DNA of 64,000 nt, from the NCBI GenBank assembly GCA_900315155.1, contig OMYB01000005.1:75284-139283 (forward strand), written 5' to 3'. A model generated the notes under the pieces. It was not told where the DNA came from and ran no database searches. It saw nothing but the letters and a program-made list of their open reading frames with translations. The translations under genes were made by a program, and so were the position numbers. Positions 33,192 through 43,987 of the stretch are shown in pieces. Source of the stretch: an uncultured Selenomonadales bacterium. Its GTDB lineage: Bacteria; Bacillota; Negativicutes; Selenomonadales; Selenomonadaceae. The stretch's first letter is position 1; each line of letters starts with the position of its first letter.

Positions 33192-35201
33192 ATGCCGCGC
33201 AATATGTCGGCATGGGTGGATCTCACGATCCAGCTGATCGTCATGCTGGTGTTCATCGGCCTTTTGACGGCCTACAGCCGCATCCTCGCGGGGACGGCCT
33301 TTGTCGTCTGGGTCTGCCTGGCCCTGTTTGCTAAAGAGAGGTGCCACGTCCGCACGAAACGGTTCGAGCGTTACTGCCGGAGCGTCGTGCAGAACATCAG
33401 CGAGATGGCGACTTACGCCATAGAGAGCCTGCCGCAGTCCATTCTCATCGTGAGCCAGGACGGCCGCCTGCAGTGGTTTAACGCCCGCCTGACGAAGGCG
33501 CTCGGCTTTAAGCCGGAGCAGGGCATCGATGTGAAGGAATTCTGGCCGGGACTGATCATCGAGCCGATCTGGGGGACGGAGGGCGAGTACGTCTTCGCGC
33601 ATGAGGACCATTACTACAAGGTCCGCCATATCCCCGTACCGGTCATGAAGGGGCAGCAGCCTCTCATGTGCCTCTATGTGCAGGATATGACGGACTACGA
33701 GCGCATGAAAGGCGATTTTATGCAGAGCCGTACGGTCCTTGCCTATATCCAGATCGATAACTACGATGAGATCATGCAGGGACAGACCGATGCCGAGCAG
33801 GCCTCGATGCTGCTGGCGGTGAACCAGCATCTCGGCACCTGGATGAAGAATCTGGGCGGCTTTATGCGGCATGTCTCGGATGACCTCTTTGTCGCCGTGC
33901 TCGACCGCCATGCACTCGATACCGCGATACAGGAGAAGTTCGATATCCTCGATAAGGTCCGCCAGATCCAGAATACGAACCGCCTGCCTGTCACGCTCTC
34001 GATCGGTGTCTCCGTGGCGGAGAGCCAGACGCTTACCGAGCTTGGGAAGCAGGCACAGGCCTGCCTCGACCTCGCCCTGGGCCGCGGCGGCGATCAGGTT
34101 GCCGTCAACATCGGCGGCAAGACGCAGTTCTTCGGCGGCCGTGCGAAGGCAGTGGAGAAGCATACGCGCGTCAAGGCACGCGTTGTCGCCCACGCGCTGC
34201 GCGAGACGATGGAGGACGCCGACGCCATCTATGTGATGGGCCACCATAACGAGGACTTCGACTGCTTCGGCGCGGCTATCGGCATCGCGAAGATGGCCCG
34301 CCAGATCCAGAAGCCGGTCCATATCGTCCTTTCGGATATGAACGAAGGCATCAGCAAGTTCGCCGAGCTCATGAAGGGCAAGGAGGCGTATCAGGACCTC
34401 TTTATCCATGAGGAAGACCTCGTGAATATGACGGCCCTGCATCCGGTGCTTTTTGTTGTGGATACGCACATCCCGCATCTCGTCGCGGCCCCGTCTCTGC
34501 TGGACCGCATTCCGCGGGTTATCGTCATCGACCATCACCGCCGCAGCGAGACGTTCATCAAGAATCCGCTGCTCGTCTACATCGAGCCGGCATCGAGCTC
34601 CACGAGCGAGCTCGTGACCGAAATCCTCATGTACTTCAGTGAGGACCTGCAGCTGTCGCGCATGGACGCGACGGCGCTCTACTCGGGCATCGTTGTCGAT
34701 ACGAAAAACTTCGCCGTGCAGACGGGTGTGCGTACGTTCGATGCGGCGGCCTACCTGCGGCGCAGCGGCGCGGATCCCGTGCTCGTGCGCCATCTGTTCC
34801 GCACGGACTACGAGACGACGGTCCTGCTTTCGCGGGCACAGGCGGCCTCGCAGTACTATCCGGGCGGTCTCATCGTGACATCCATCCGCGAGACACGGCC
34901 GAATATCTCGGTCATCGCGGCGCAGACAGCGGACTCGCTGCTGCGCATCGAGGGCGTCCACATGAGCATCGTCGTGTTCCAGCTCGATGAGCATACGGTC
35001 GGCATCAGCGCCCGCTCAACGGGCGAGAGCAACGTCCAGGTCATCATGGAGGCGTTCGGTGGCGGCGGCCACCAAAACGTGGCCGGCGCGCAGATCAAGG
35101 ACGGCGACCTGGATGGGATATTGAAAAAAGCCGTAGAAATCAGTCAGAATTACATAGAGGAGAATGATAAAAATGAAAGTGATCCTGCAGCAGGACGTTA
35201 A
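33192..35201 (+). CDS. gdpP: Cyclic-di-AMP phosphodiesterase GdpP
   Basis: The protein has 669 residues. Two N-terminal membrane helices (about 10-50), a PAS-like domain (about 80-165), a degenerate GGDEF domain (about 170-310) lacking the GGDEF signature, then DHH and DHHA1 domains. DHH motifs are VMGHHNEDFDCFGAA, FVVDTHIP and VIDHHRRS; DHHA1 ends with FGGGGHQNVAGAQI. GdpP hydrolyses c-di-AMP to pApA and so sets K+ and wall homeostasis in Firmicutes. The GHHNED.D motif varies slightly from the usual GHKNPD.D but keeps the metal Asp. GAGGTGAG precedes ATG 33192. rplI starts inside its last 29 bases. Confidence 0.94.
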   Translation: MPRNMSAWVDLTIQLIVMLVFIGLLTAYSRILAGTAFVVWVCLALFAKERCHVRTKRFERYCRSVVQNISEMATYAIESLPQSILIVSQDGRLQWFNARLTKALGFKPEQGIDVKEFWPGLIIEPIWGTEGEYVFAHEDHYYKVRHIPVPVMKGQQPLMCLYVQDMTDYERMKGDFMQSRTVLAYIQIDNYDEIMQGQTDAEQASMLLAVNQHLGTWMKNLGGFMRHVSDDLFVAVLDRHALDTAIQEKFDILDKVRQIQNTNRLPVTLSIGVSVAESQTLTELGKQAQACLDLALGRGGDQVAVNIGGKTQFFGGRAKAVEKHTRVKARVVAHALRETMEDADAIYVMGHHNEDFDCFGAAIGIAKMARQIQKPVHIVLSDMNEGISKFAELMKGKEAYQDLFIHEEDLVNMTALHPVLFVVDTHIPHLVAAPSLLDRIPRVIVIDHHRRSETFIKNPLLVYIEPASSSTSELVTEILMYFSEDLQLSRMDATALYSGIVVDTKNFAVQTGVRTFDAAAYLRRSGADPVLVRHLFRTDYETTVLLSRAQAASQYYPGGLIVTSIRETRPNISVIAAQTADSLLRIEGVHMSIVVFQLDEHTVGISARSTGESNVQVIMEAFGGGGHQNVAGAQIKDGDLDGILKKAVEISQNYIEENDKNESDPAAGR

Positions 35202-35616
35202 GAAACTGGGCAAGAAGGGCGATATCGTCGAGGTATCCGAGGGCTACGGCCGCAACTTCCTTCTGCCGCGCAAGGCAGCTGTCCCCGCGACGGCCGCGAA
35301 TATGAACAAGGCGACGACGCAGGCCGGCTCCAAGGCGCGCAAGGCCGCTATGGAGACGGATGAGGCACGCCTCATGGCGAAACAGCTCGAGAAGGTTGAG
35401 GTCACGATCCCAGTCAAGATCGGCGCGAACGGCAAGCTTTTCGGCAGCGTTACGGGCAAGGATGTGTCCGAGGCGCTGAAGAAGCAGAACATCGACATCG
35501 ACAAGCGCAAGATCACGATTCAGGGCGAGGTCACGGGTGAAGGCACGTATGACGCCGTCATCAAGGTTCATCCGTCCATTACGAGCACCATCAAGGTCAA
35601 CATCAAAGCCAACTGA
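35173..35616 (+). CDS. rplI: 50S ribosomal protein L9
   Basis: The protein has 147 residues. MKVILQQDVKKLGKKGDIVEVSEGYGRNFLLPR is the conserved N-terminal 23S-rRNA-binding domain (read in pieces); a long central helix and a C-terminal domain (GKLFGSVTGKDVSEAL, KRKITI) follow. The start at 35173 is chosen because GAGGAGA lies nine bases upstream and the L9 N-terminus is invariant MKVIL. The ATG nine bases earlier is too close to the ribosome binding site. Its beginning overlaps the end of gdpP, so translation is probably coupled. Confidence 0.96.
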   Translation: MKVILQQDVKKLGKKGDIVEVSEGYGRNFLLPRKAAVPATAANMNKATTQAGSKARKAAMETDEARLMAKQLEKVEVTIPVKIGANGKLFGSVTGKDVSEALKKQNIDIDKRKITIQGEVTGEGTYDAVIKVHPSITSTIKVNIKAN

Positions 35617-35634
35617 CCCGTCCGGCCTGTGTGA

Positions 35635-35669
35635 GAATTCCCCCTCTGCCAAAAGCAAAGGGGGATTTT
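35635..35669 (+). terminator. Hairpin between rplI and the lon-type gene
   Basis: ATTCCCCCT/AGGGGGAT-type arms with imperfect ends, 12-base loop and TTTTG. A partial terminator within the operon is likely. Confidence 0.55.
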
Positions 35670-35695
35670 GTGACGAATCGTTGAGGTTATGAAGT

Positions 35696-37786
35696 ATGAG
35701 TTTTTTCAATCATCTGCTGGATATGTTCAAGGGAAAAGAGAAGAAAGAAGAGGAGATGCCAAAGGAGGAGCGTCCCATGTCCGCGGATAACGGGGCGGAC
35801 GAGCCGGATGCCGAGGAGACGCTCATCGGGCAGGCGCTCGATCACGAAATCGAAGCCATCACGTCCGTGCTCATGGATACGATGGGGACGGAGAAGCTCG
35901 TCCTGCAGGCCGGCCGCATGGATGCCTTATCCCTGCTGCGCTCGCCGGACCGCGCAGAGCGCGTGCAGGCTCTCCAGCGCATCATCCTGGAGAACCCGCG
36001 CATCGATACGCCGCCGGAGGAGGCGGATATCCCCGGCATTCTCGACGAGCTCACGAGCCGTCTCGCCGACCAGCAGGCGCGCAAGCTGTTCCAGGAGCGC
36101 ATGGAGAAGAAGGTCAACCAGAAACTCGAGGAAGACCACAAGGATTACGTCAATGAAATGCGCCGCGAGGTCTTCAAGGAGGAGGCTCCGGGGACGGAAA
36201 GCCCGCAGGACATCAGCCGCCGGGAGAAGCTCGAGAAACTCGAGAAGGTCCATCTCACGCAGTCCGTCATGGAACTCCTGCGCCCGAAATCCCTCGGGGA
36301 AATCATCGGCCAGGAGCAGGCCGTGAAATCCTTGCTCGCCAAGCTCAGCTCGCCGTATCCGCAGCATCTGCTCCTCTACGGCCCGCCGGGCGTCGGCAAG
36401 ACGACGGCAGCCCGCCTCGTGCTCGAGGCAGCGCGCCAGAAGCCGACGTCGCCGTTTGCTGAGGATGCACCGTTCGTCGAGACGGACGGCACGACGCTGC
36501 GCTGGGACCCGCGCGACACGACAAATCCACTGCTGGGCTCCGTGCACGACCCGATCTATCAGGGCGCGCAGCGCAACCTCGCCGACTCCGGCATCCCGGA
36601 GCCGAAGCCGGGCCTCGTCACGGATGCCCATGGCGGCATTCTCTTCATCGATGAGATCGGCGAAATGGACGAGATGCTGCAAAACAAGCTGCTGAAGGTC
36701 CTGGAGGATAAGCGGGCGTTTTTCGAGTCCTCGTACTACGACCCGACGAACCCGAAGGTCCCGCCGTATATCAAGCATCTCTTCGAGCACGGTGCACCGG
36801 CGGATTTCGTGCTCATCGGCGCGACGACGCGCGATGCCGGGCATATCAACCCCGCCCTGCGTTCGCGCTGTGCGGAGATTTACTTCGAACCGCTGACGCC
36901 GGTGCAGATCCAGTCGATCGTGCGTCAGGCTGCGGGCAAGCTCCATGTCGAGCTGGAGGACGGCGTGGCGGAGATCATCTCCGAGTACACGGTCGAGGGG
37001 CGCAAGGCCGTCGGCATCCTCGCCGATGCCTACAGCCTCGCGCTCGACCGCGCCATGGGGGAGGGACCGCTGCCCGAAACGATCGACGCCGAGCATCTGC
37101 CCGAGAACGTCACGGTCACGAAGGACGACGTCTATCAGGTATCCCGTGTGTCGCGCCTCTACCAGTTCGTGACGAAGAAGGCATCCCACACGGCCGTCCA
37201 GGGCCATATTTTCGGTCTCGGCGTGGCGGGATTCCTCGGCTCGGTCATCGAGATCGAGGCCGTGGCCTTCCCGGCAGAGGGCAAAGGCAAGGGCATGGTA
37301 CGCTTCAACGAGACGGCCGGCTCTATGGCGAAGGACTCGGTATTCAACGCGGCATCGGTGCTGCGCCGCCTCACCGGCCGGGATATCCACGACTATGACC
37401 TCCACATCAACGTCATCGGCGGCGGCAACATCGACGGCCCCAGTGCGGGCACGGCGATCCTTGCGTGCATCGTGAGTGCCGTGACGGGCAGGCGCATCTG
37501 GCAGGATGTGGCCGTGACGGGCGAGATTTCGCTCGCGGGACGCGTGCGCCCCGTCGGCGGTGTCATCGAGAAGGCATACGGGGCGAGCCAGGCCGGCATC
37601 CGCACGATGGTCATCCCGAAGGAAAACGACAAGGACCTGCCGCCGGCGCATCTCGGTCTCGATATCCATCCGGTCGAGACGGCAGAGGAGGCATTCCAGT
37701 ACATCTTTGCGGATGATAAAGGCACGCCGGTAGAGCCGGCGAAGGAACCGGAAGCATCGAAAGAAGGAAAGGAGAAGGATCACTGA
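35696..37786 (+). CDS. Lon family ATP-dependent protease (LonB/LonC-like)
   Basis: The protein has 696 residues. It lacks the Lon N-terminal substrate domain; instead an acidic and helical N-terminal region (about 1-195) leads to the AAA+ module with LLLYGPPGVGKTTAARL and GGILFIDEIGEMD. The C-terminal protease domain has the catalytic Ser583 in GPSAGTA and Lys626 in GGVIEKAYGA, 43 residues apart as in other Lon proteases. The acidic tail ends EASKEGKEKDH. It degrades unfolded or regulatory proteins in the cytoplasm. ATG 35696 lacks a strong ribosome binding site. Its stop overlaps the dnaB start by one base (TGATG), so they are translationally linked. Confidence 0.92.
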   Translation: MSFFNHLLDMFKGKEKKEEEMPKEERPMSADNGADEPDAEETLIGQALDHEIEAITSVLMDTMGTEKLVLQAGRMDALSLLRSPDRAERVQALQRIILENPRIDTPPEEADIPGILDELTSRLADQQARKLFQERMEKKVNQKLEEDHKDYVNEMRREVFKEEAPGTESPQDISRREKLEKLEKVHLTQSVMELLRPKSLGEIIGQEQAVKSLLAKLSSPYPQHLLLYGPPGVGKTTAARLVLEAARQKPTSPFAEDAPFVETDGTTLRWDPRDTTNPLLGSVHDPIYQGAQRNLADSGIPEPKPGLVTDAHGGILFIDEIGEMDEMLQNKLLKVLEDKRAFFESSYYDPTNPKVPPYIKHLFEHGAPADFVLIGATTRDAGHINPALRSRCAEIYFEPLTPVQIQSIVRQAAGKLHVELEDGVAEIISEYTVEGRKAVGILADAYSLALDRAMGEGPLPETIDAEHLPENVTVTKDDVYQVSRVSRLYQFVTKKASHTAVQGHIFGLGVAGFLGSVIEIEAVAFPAEGKGKGMVRFNETAGSMAKDSVFNAASVLRRLTGRDIHDYDLHINVIGGGNIDGPSAGTAILACIVSAVTGRRIWQDVAVTGEISLAGRVRPVGGVIEKAYGASQAGIRTMVIPKENDKDLPPAHLGLDIHPVETAEEAFQYIFADDKGTPVEPAKEPEASKEGKEKDH

Positions 37787-39114
37787 TGGCACTTCCAGAC
37801 CGTGTACCACCGCAGAATATCGAGGCCGAGCGATCGGTGCTCGGCGCCATGCTCATCAAGAAAGAAGCCATCACCGAGGCACAGGAAATCCTTCAGCCGG
37901 AGGATTTCTATCGGGAGACGCACAAGATCGTCTTCGAGGCGATGATGACGCTCGCGGAGAACAATGAAGCCGTCGATATCGTCACGCTGACCGAGGAACT
38001 CCGCAAGCGCGACCAGTTCGAAAAAGTCGGCGGCATGCCTTTTGTGACCGACCTCGCGAATGCCGTGCCGACAGCGGCCAACGTGAAGTTCCATGCGCAG
38101 ATCGTGCGCGAGAAAGCCGAGCTGCGCCGCCTCATCGATGCGGCGACGGAAATCGCAGGCGCGGCATACGAGGGAACGGACGATATCGCGGACATCATGG
38201 ATAACGCGGAGAAGAAGATCCTCGCTATCTCCGGCAGCCGTGAAACGACGGGGTTCGAGCCCGTCAAGCGGATCCTCATGCGCACGTTTGAGCAGATCAA
38301 CAAGGTCTATGATTCCCCAGGCGCGCTCACGGGCCTGCCGACGGGTTTCAAGGACCTCGACAAGATGACCTCCGGCCTGCAGCCATCCGATCTCATCCTC
38401 GTCGCCGCGCGCCCATCCATGGGTAAGACGGCGTTCACGCTGAACATCGCCACCTATGTAGGCCTGCAGGGCCATACGGTCGCCTTCTTCTCCCTCGAAA
38501 TGTCGAAGGAGCAGCTCATGCAGCGCATGCTCTGCTCCGAGGGCGGCATCGACTCGCAGCGCCTGCATACGGGCCAGATCACGGATGACGAATGGAGCAG
38601 GCTCGTAGAGACCGCCGATAAGCTGAACCGCGCGCCCATCTACATCGACGATACGGCGGGCATCACGGTCATGGAGCTCCGCTCCAAGGCGCGCCGCCTG
38701 AAAGCGGAACATGGCCTCGACCTCATCGTCATCGACTACCTCCAGCTCATGCAGGGGCGTTCGAGCAAAGGAAACGACAGCCGCCAGCAGGAGATTTCTG
38801 AGATTTCGCGCTCGCTGAAGGCACTCGCCCGCGAGCTCAATGTCCCGCTCGTCGCGCTATCCCAGCTCTCCCGCTCCGTCGAGTCCCGCCAGGAGAAAAG
38901 ACCGATGCTGTCCGACCTCCGCGAGTCCGGCTCCCTCGAGCAGGACGCCGATATCGTCATGTTCCTCTACCGCGAGGACTACTACCAAAAGGAGACGGAG
39001 AACCAGAATATCACGGAGATCAGCATCTCGAAGCACCGCAATGGCCCGATTGGCAGCGTCAATCTTTACTTCCGCAAGGAGTTCACGCGCTTCTGTGACC
39101 TCGCACAGGAGTAA
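37786..39114 (+). CDS. dnaB: Replicative DNA helicase DnaB
   Basis: The protein has 442 residues. The N-terminal DnaB domain spans about 5-110 (PPQNIEAERSVLGAMLI, AENNEAVDIVTLTEEL), then a linker and a RecA-like motor: Walker A AARPSMGKTAFTLNIA, Walker B LDLIVIDYLQLM, arginine-finger region RDLRESGSLEQDADIVMFLYR in pieces. It unwinds DNA at the fork as a hexamer. The position after rplI is the usual Firmicute order (rplI-dnaC in Bacillus), here with a lon-type gene in between. The start ATG overlaps the stop of the protease gene. Free of inteins. Confidence 0.97.
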   Translation: MALPDRVPPQNIEAERSVLGAMLIKKEAITEAQEILQPEDFYRETHKIVFEAMMTLAENNEAVDIVTLTEELRKRDQFEKVGGMPFVTDLANAVPTAANVKFHAQIVREKAELRRLIDAATEIAGAAYEGTDDIADIMDNAEKKILAISGSRETTGFEPVKRILMRTFEQINKVYDSPGALTGLPTGFKDLDKMTSGLQPSDLILVAARPSMGKTAFTLNIATYVGLQGHTVAFFSLEMSKEQLMQRMLCSEGGIDSQRLHTGQITDDEWSRLVETADKLNRAPIYIDDTAGITVMELRSKARRLKAEHGLDLIVIDYLQLMQGRSSKGNDSRQQEISEISRSLKALARELNVPLVALSQLSRSVESRQEKRPMLSDLRESGSLEQDADIVMFLYREDYYQKETENQNITEISISKHRNGPIGSVNLYFRKEFTRFCDLAQE

Positions 39115-39148
39115 ACCAAAAAGAAAAACGAAAAAACTAGAAAAAGCC

Positions 39149-39177
39149 TTGACAAATATTCTGGCATGGGCTATTAT
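39149..39177 (+). promoter_or_regulatory. Sucrose operon promoter
   Basis: TTGACA (39149-39154), 17 bases, TATTAT (39172-39177). Confidence 0.85.
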
Positions 39178-39182
39178 AAGAA

Positions 39183-39202
39183 CTGTGAGAACGGTCTCAC
39201 AG
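39183..39202 (+). promoter_or_regulatory. Sucrose operator O1 (LacI-type)
   Basis: CTGTGAGAACGGTCTCACAG, a 20-base near-palindrome with a central CG typical of LacI-family sites. It covers the predicted transcription start. Confidence 0.8.
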
Positions 39203-41179
<1,977 letters not shown>

Positions 41180-41200
41180 CGCACAAAGGAATATCCAAAG

Positions 41201-41230
41201 GGTTGGGCCTCTGTGCCCAGCTCTTTTTTA
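41201..41230 (+). terminator. Hairpin between scrA and scrB
   Basis: GTTGGGC/GCCCAGC arms and T6. It may reduce read-through into scrB. Confidence 0.55.
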
Positions 41231-41270
41231 ACGGAAAAGTAGAAGGATCATAGCTAAAGGAGGGACAGTC

Positions 41271-42728
41271 ATGGAATATTTCGACAAGCAGGCCATCGAT
41301 GCGAAAGTGGCGTCGATGCTGCCGTTTCAGCACCGCTGGCATAACCGGTTTCATCTGGAGATGCCGTTCGGCCTCATCAACGATCCCAATGGCTTTGCCT
41401 GGTATCAGGGGGAGTATCACATCTTCTTCCAGTGGAATCCGCTCGGCTGCGTGCATAAGAACAAATGCTGGGCGCATGTCCGCACGCGCGATTTCGTGCA
41501 TTACAGCCGTCCGGAGCTCGCACTCTGGCCGACGGATGAGCACGACAAAGATGGCTGCTACTCGGGCTGCGGCGTGGCGGAGCGCAAGCGCCTGCGCGTA
41601 TTCTATACGTGCAATGCCAAGGATGAGCAGGGCAATCGCAGCTCGTCGCAGCGGTTTGGCACGCTGCAGGCCGATGGCACGGTGAAAAAGGAAGAATTCG
41701 CCGTCATGCACGAGCCGGAGGGGTACACGGCGCATTTCCGCGACCCGTATCTCTTCACGCGTCACGGCAAGCAGTATTTCGTCATCGGCGCGCAGGCGGA
41801 CGAAAAGGAGCCGCGCGGCACGGTGCTCATCTACCGCGAGACGGAGGATGGCTGGGAGTGCCTCGGGGAGCCCGCGACGCGGCTCGGGCAGTTCGGCTAT
41901 ATGTGGGAGTGCCCGAACCTCCTGCATTTCGGCCCGTTCGACGCGCTCATCTTCTGCCCGCAGGGGCTGGAGGCGCGCGACTACGACCGACAGAACGTCT
42001 ATCAGGCGGGCTATATCGCCGGGCATCTCTCGCTCGACGGCATGGCGATGCTCCAGCATACGAAATTCCAGGAGCTCGACCACGGCTTTGATTTCTACGC
42101 CCCGCAGGTGCTCAACCACGAGGGCAGGCATATCCTCATCGGCTGGATGGGCATGCCGGACCGCGACGATGACTATCCGACGCGGGAGGAGGGCTGGATG
42201 TACAGCCTGACGCTGCCGCGCGAGCTCACGCTGCGCCAGGGACACATCTACTCCCAGCCGGCACGCGAGCTGCGCGCCCTGCGCATCGCGGAGACGGAAA
42301 ACACGGTGACAGCGGATTCCGCTGCGCGCGTGGAGTCCGACCTTTCCGATGGCTCGGAGATCCTGCTGAACATCAAACTGGGCGAGGCTCAGAACGTCGA
42401 CCTGCGCCTGCGCTATGGCCTGGAGCATCTGACGTTCCACTATGACCGCCATGCCCAGACCATGACGATCAGCCGCGAAGGGATGAAGAACGGGGCGCGC
42501 GGCGTGCGCCGGTTCCGCCTGTACGTGGATGAGATGCTCTCGATGCATCTTTTCGTCGATAAGACGGCCGTCGAGGCCTTCTTCCAGCACGGCGAGGAGG
42601 CAGCGAGCCTGTTCGTATTCCCGGAGAAGGATATCGTGCCGAGCCTCGAAGTCGAGGCCGATGCCCCGATGGAGACGGTGACGGGCACGATCTGGCAGCT
42701 CGATGCCTTCCGCTATGAGGGCTGCTGA
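41271..42728 (+). CDS. scrB: Sucrose-6-phosphate hydrolase (GH32)
   Basis: The protein has 485 residues. It splits sucrose-6-phosphate into glucose-6-phosphate and fructose inside the cell. GH32 motifs in order: nucleophile D38 in GLINDPNGFAWYQGEYHIFFQWNP (in pieces), the RDPY block FRDPYLFTR with the transition-state Asp, and the acid/base Glu in MWECPNL. A C-terminal beta-sandwich spans about 330-480. There is no signal peptide, as expected for the PTS-linked enzyme. GGAGGGACAG precedes ATG 41271. It is in an operon with scrA; fructose released may enter the pathway through a fructokinase outside this window. Confidence 0.94.
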   Translation: MEYFDKQAIDAKVASMLPFQHRWHNRFHLEMPFGLINDPNGFAWYQGEYHIFFQWNPLGCVHKNKCWAHVRTRDFVHYSRPELALWPTDEHDKDGCYSGCGVAERKRLRVFYTCNAKDEQGNRSSSQRFGTLQADGTVKKEEFAVMHEPEGYTAHFRDPYLFTRHGKQYFVIGAQADEKEPRGTVLIYRETEDGWECLGEPATRLGQFGYMWECPNLLHFGPFDALIFCPQGLEARDYDRQNVYQAGYIAGHLSLDGMAMLQHTKFQELDHGFDFYAPQVLNHEGRHILIGWMGMPDRDDDYPTREEGWMYSLTLPRELTLRQGHIYSQPARELRALRIAETENTVTADSAARVESDLSDGSEILLNIKLGEAQNVDLRLRYGLEHLTFHYDRHAQTMTISREGMKNGARGVRRFRLYVDEMLSMHLFVDKTAVEAFFQHGEEAASLFVFPEKDIVPSLEVEADAPMETVTGTIWQLDAFRYEGC

Positions 42729-42777
42729 TCGGCCGAAATAAGCTATCCCATACCCAATATTTTATATACCAATACCC

Positions 42778-42814
42778 AAAAGACCCCCGCGTCTGGTGAC
42801 GCGGGGGTCTTTCT
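42778..42814. terminator. Bidirectional terminator after scrB
   Basis: Fifteen-base arms AAAGACCCCCGCGTC and complement with loop TGGT; T on the plus side, and T on the minus side. Confidence 0.85.
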
Positions 42815-42839
42815 GCTGTTCGCAGGGCGACAGCATGGT

Positions 42840-43076
42840 TCAGTTGTTGACGGCCTGTTTCGGACGTTCCTGGGGGCCGAGATTGATGCGGCGGATGCGC
42901 TCGAACGGAATATCTTCATAACTGCATCGGATATCGAGCTGGGAGCCCATGCGGCGGAAGACGACCTTCTTCAGCGTGAACTTCGAATGGCTCTTGATGC
43001 GGTCAATATAGTACTGCGCGTCCTCGGCAGTGAATGGCCCGTTTTCCAGAATCACTTTGACATCATCGATAATCAT
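42840..43076 (-). CDS. Small conserved-looking hypothetical protein
   Basis: The protein has 78 residues and is not recognised. The ATG at 43076 has an exact AGGAGG eight or nine bases upstream, which argues for a real gene; the longer open frame starting at 43130 has no such site. It begins MIIDDVKVILENGPFTAEDAQYYID, then a basic strand-rich stretch (FTLKKVVFRRMGSQLDIRC) and ends in ERPKQAVNN. There is no membrane segment, signal peptide or cysteine pair. It looks like a compact alpha/beta cytoplasmic protein. It lies alone between the scrB terminator and the Rrf2 gene. Function unknown. Confidence 0.7.
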   Translation of the reverse strand: MIIDDVKVILENGPFTAEDAQYYIDRIKSHSKFTLKKVVFRRMGSQLDIRCSYEDIPFERIRRINLGPQERPKQAVNN

Positions 43077-43296
43077 GGAGAACACCTCCTGCGGATAGCA
43101 AACGTTTAACCGATGACTAATACGATACATCGAAGGGCAACACGTAGCCCTTTTTCCTATTCGCAGTCATTATACACCATCTTGCGTTTCCTGTGAAGTC
43201 CCAAGATAAAACTGGTTCCATGTTACACGATTTGAAACTCCTGACGGATCACATGGAACCAGTGGGATGTAGGAAAAGCGGTGGTGGAGTGGCGGG

Positions 43297-43743
43297 TCAG
43301 ATGAAATACATAAAGCTGTCCGCCTGATTCTCCTGGTCGAGTGCGGTGAGGATTTGGTCGAGTGTGACCGAGGCGAGCGTATCCCGGATGGCCGTGTCGA
43401 GCGGGTCGTAGACGGTCGCGTTCATGGCGCGGTCGAGTTCCGGCGCCTTTTCGGGGGCGGCGGGAGCCGTTTTCTCCATGAGGGCGAGCTCGATGGAGGA
43501 GAGGACATCGTAGGCGGATATGTCGTGCGGGGCGCGCGTGAGGCGGTAGCCGCCCTGGCTGCCTTTGATGGAGCTCACGAGCCCGGCGCGCTTCAGCAGG
43601 GAGAAGACCTGCTCCAGATAGATCTTCGAGATACCGAGTTTTTCCGAGATGGAGATGATTGTGATGGGGGTACCGGCCTGGTAACGGCGGGCCAGATACG
43701 TCATGGCAGCGAGGCCGTACCGCCCCTTCGCTGAGATTTTCAT
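43297..43743 (-). CDS. Rrf2-family regulator, CymR-like
   Basis: The protein has 148 residues. An N-terminal winged helix with KISAKGRYGLAAMTYLARRY, ISEKLGISKIYLEQVFSLLKRAGLVSSIKGSQGGYRL is the Rrf2 signature (read in pieces). There is no cysteine anywhere in the protein, so it cannot hold the iron-sulfur cluster of IscR or NsrR. Cluster-free Rrf2 proteins include CymR, the cysteine metabolism repressor that works with the cysteine synthase CysK. It is encoded divergently next to cysK, and metY and cysK share a palindrome over their starts. The CymR role is an inference from these facts. The 150 bases between 43077 and 43296 hold no other gene. Confidence 0.85.
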   Translation of the reverse strand: MKISAKGRYGLAAMTYLARRYQAGTPITIISISEKLGISKIYLEQVFSLLKRAGLVSSIKGSQGGYRLTRAPHDISAYDVLSSIELALMEKTAPAAPEKAPELDRAMNATVYDPLDTAIRDTLASVTLDQILTALDQENQADSFMYFI

Positions 43744-43882
43744 AAGCAGGTTCCTTTCTATGCAAATTCCTATTTATATTATATGTGATAACAGTATATC
43801 CATAATCTTATCGGAAAAACGGGGAATTGTCAATCACCTATATATATAGTAGGCATTAAGCAGACTGACGTTACAATCCTTG

Positions 43883-43911
43883 TTGACAAATCCCGGCAAA
43901 TGCGCTATAAT
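43883..43911 (+). promoter_or_regulatory. cysK promoter
   Basis: TTGACA (43883-43888), 17 bases, TATAAT (43906-43911). Same architecture as the metY promoter. Confidence 0.9.
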
Positions 43912-43916
43912 GCAAA

Positions 43917-43933
43917 CATATAAGAAATATATG
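43917..43933 (+). promoter_or_regulatory. Operator shared with metY (CymR-like site)
   Basis: CATATA-N5-TATATG followed by TTTTA, five bases after the -10. A further CTATATATATAG palindrome lies near 43840 in the same divergent region and may be another site. Confidence 0.78.
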
Positions 43934-43987
43934 TTTTAATGATTTTGGAAGACAGTGGATTCCCTACATACTATGGAGGCGTTTTAC

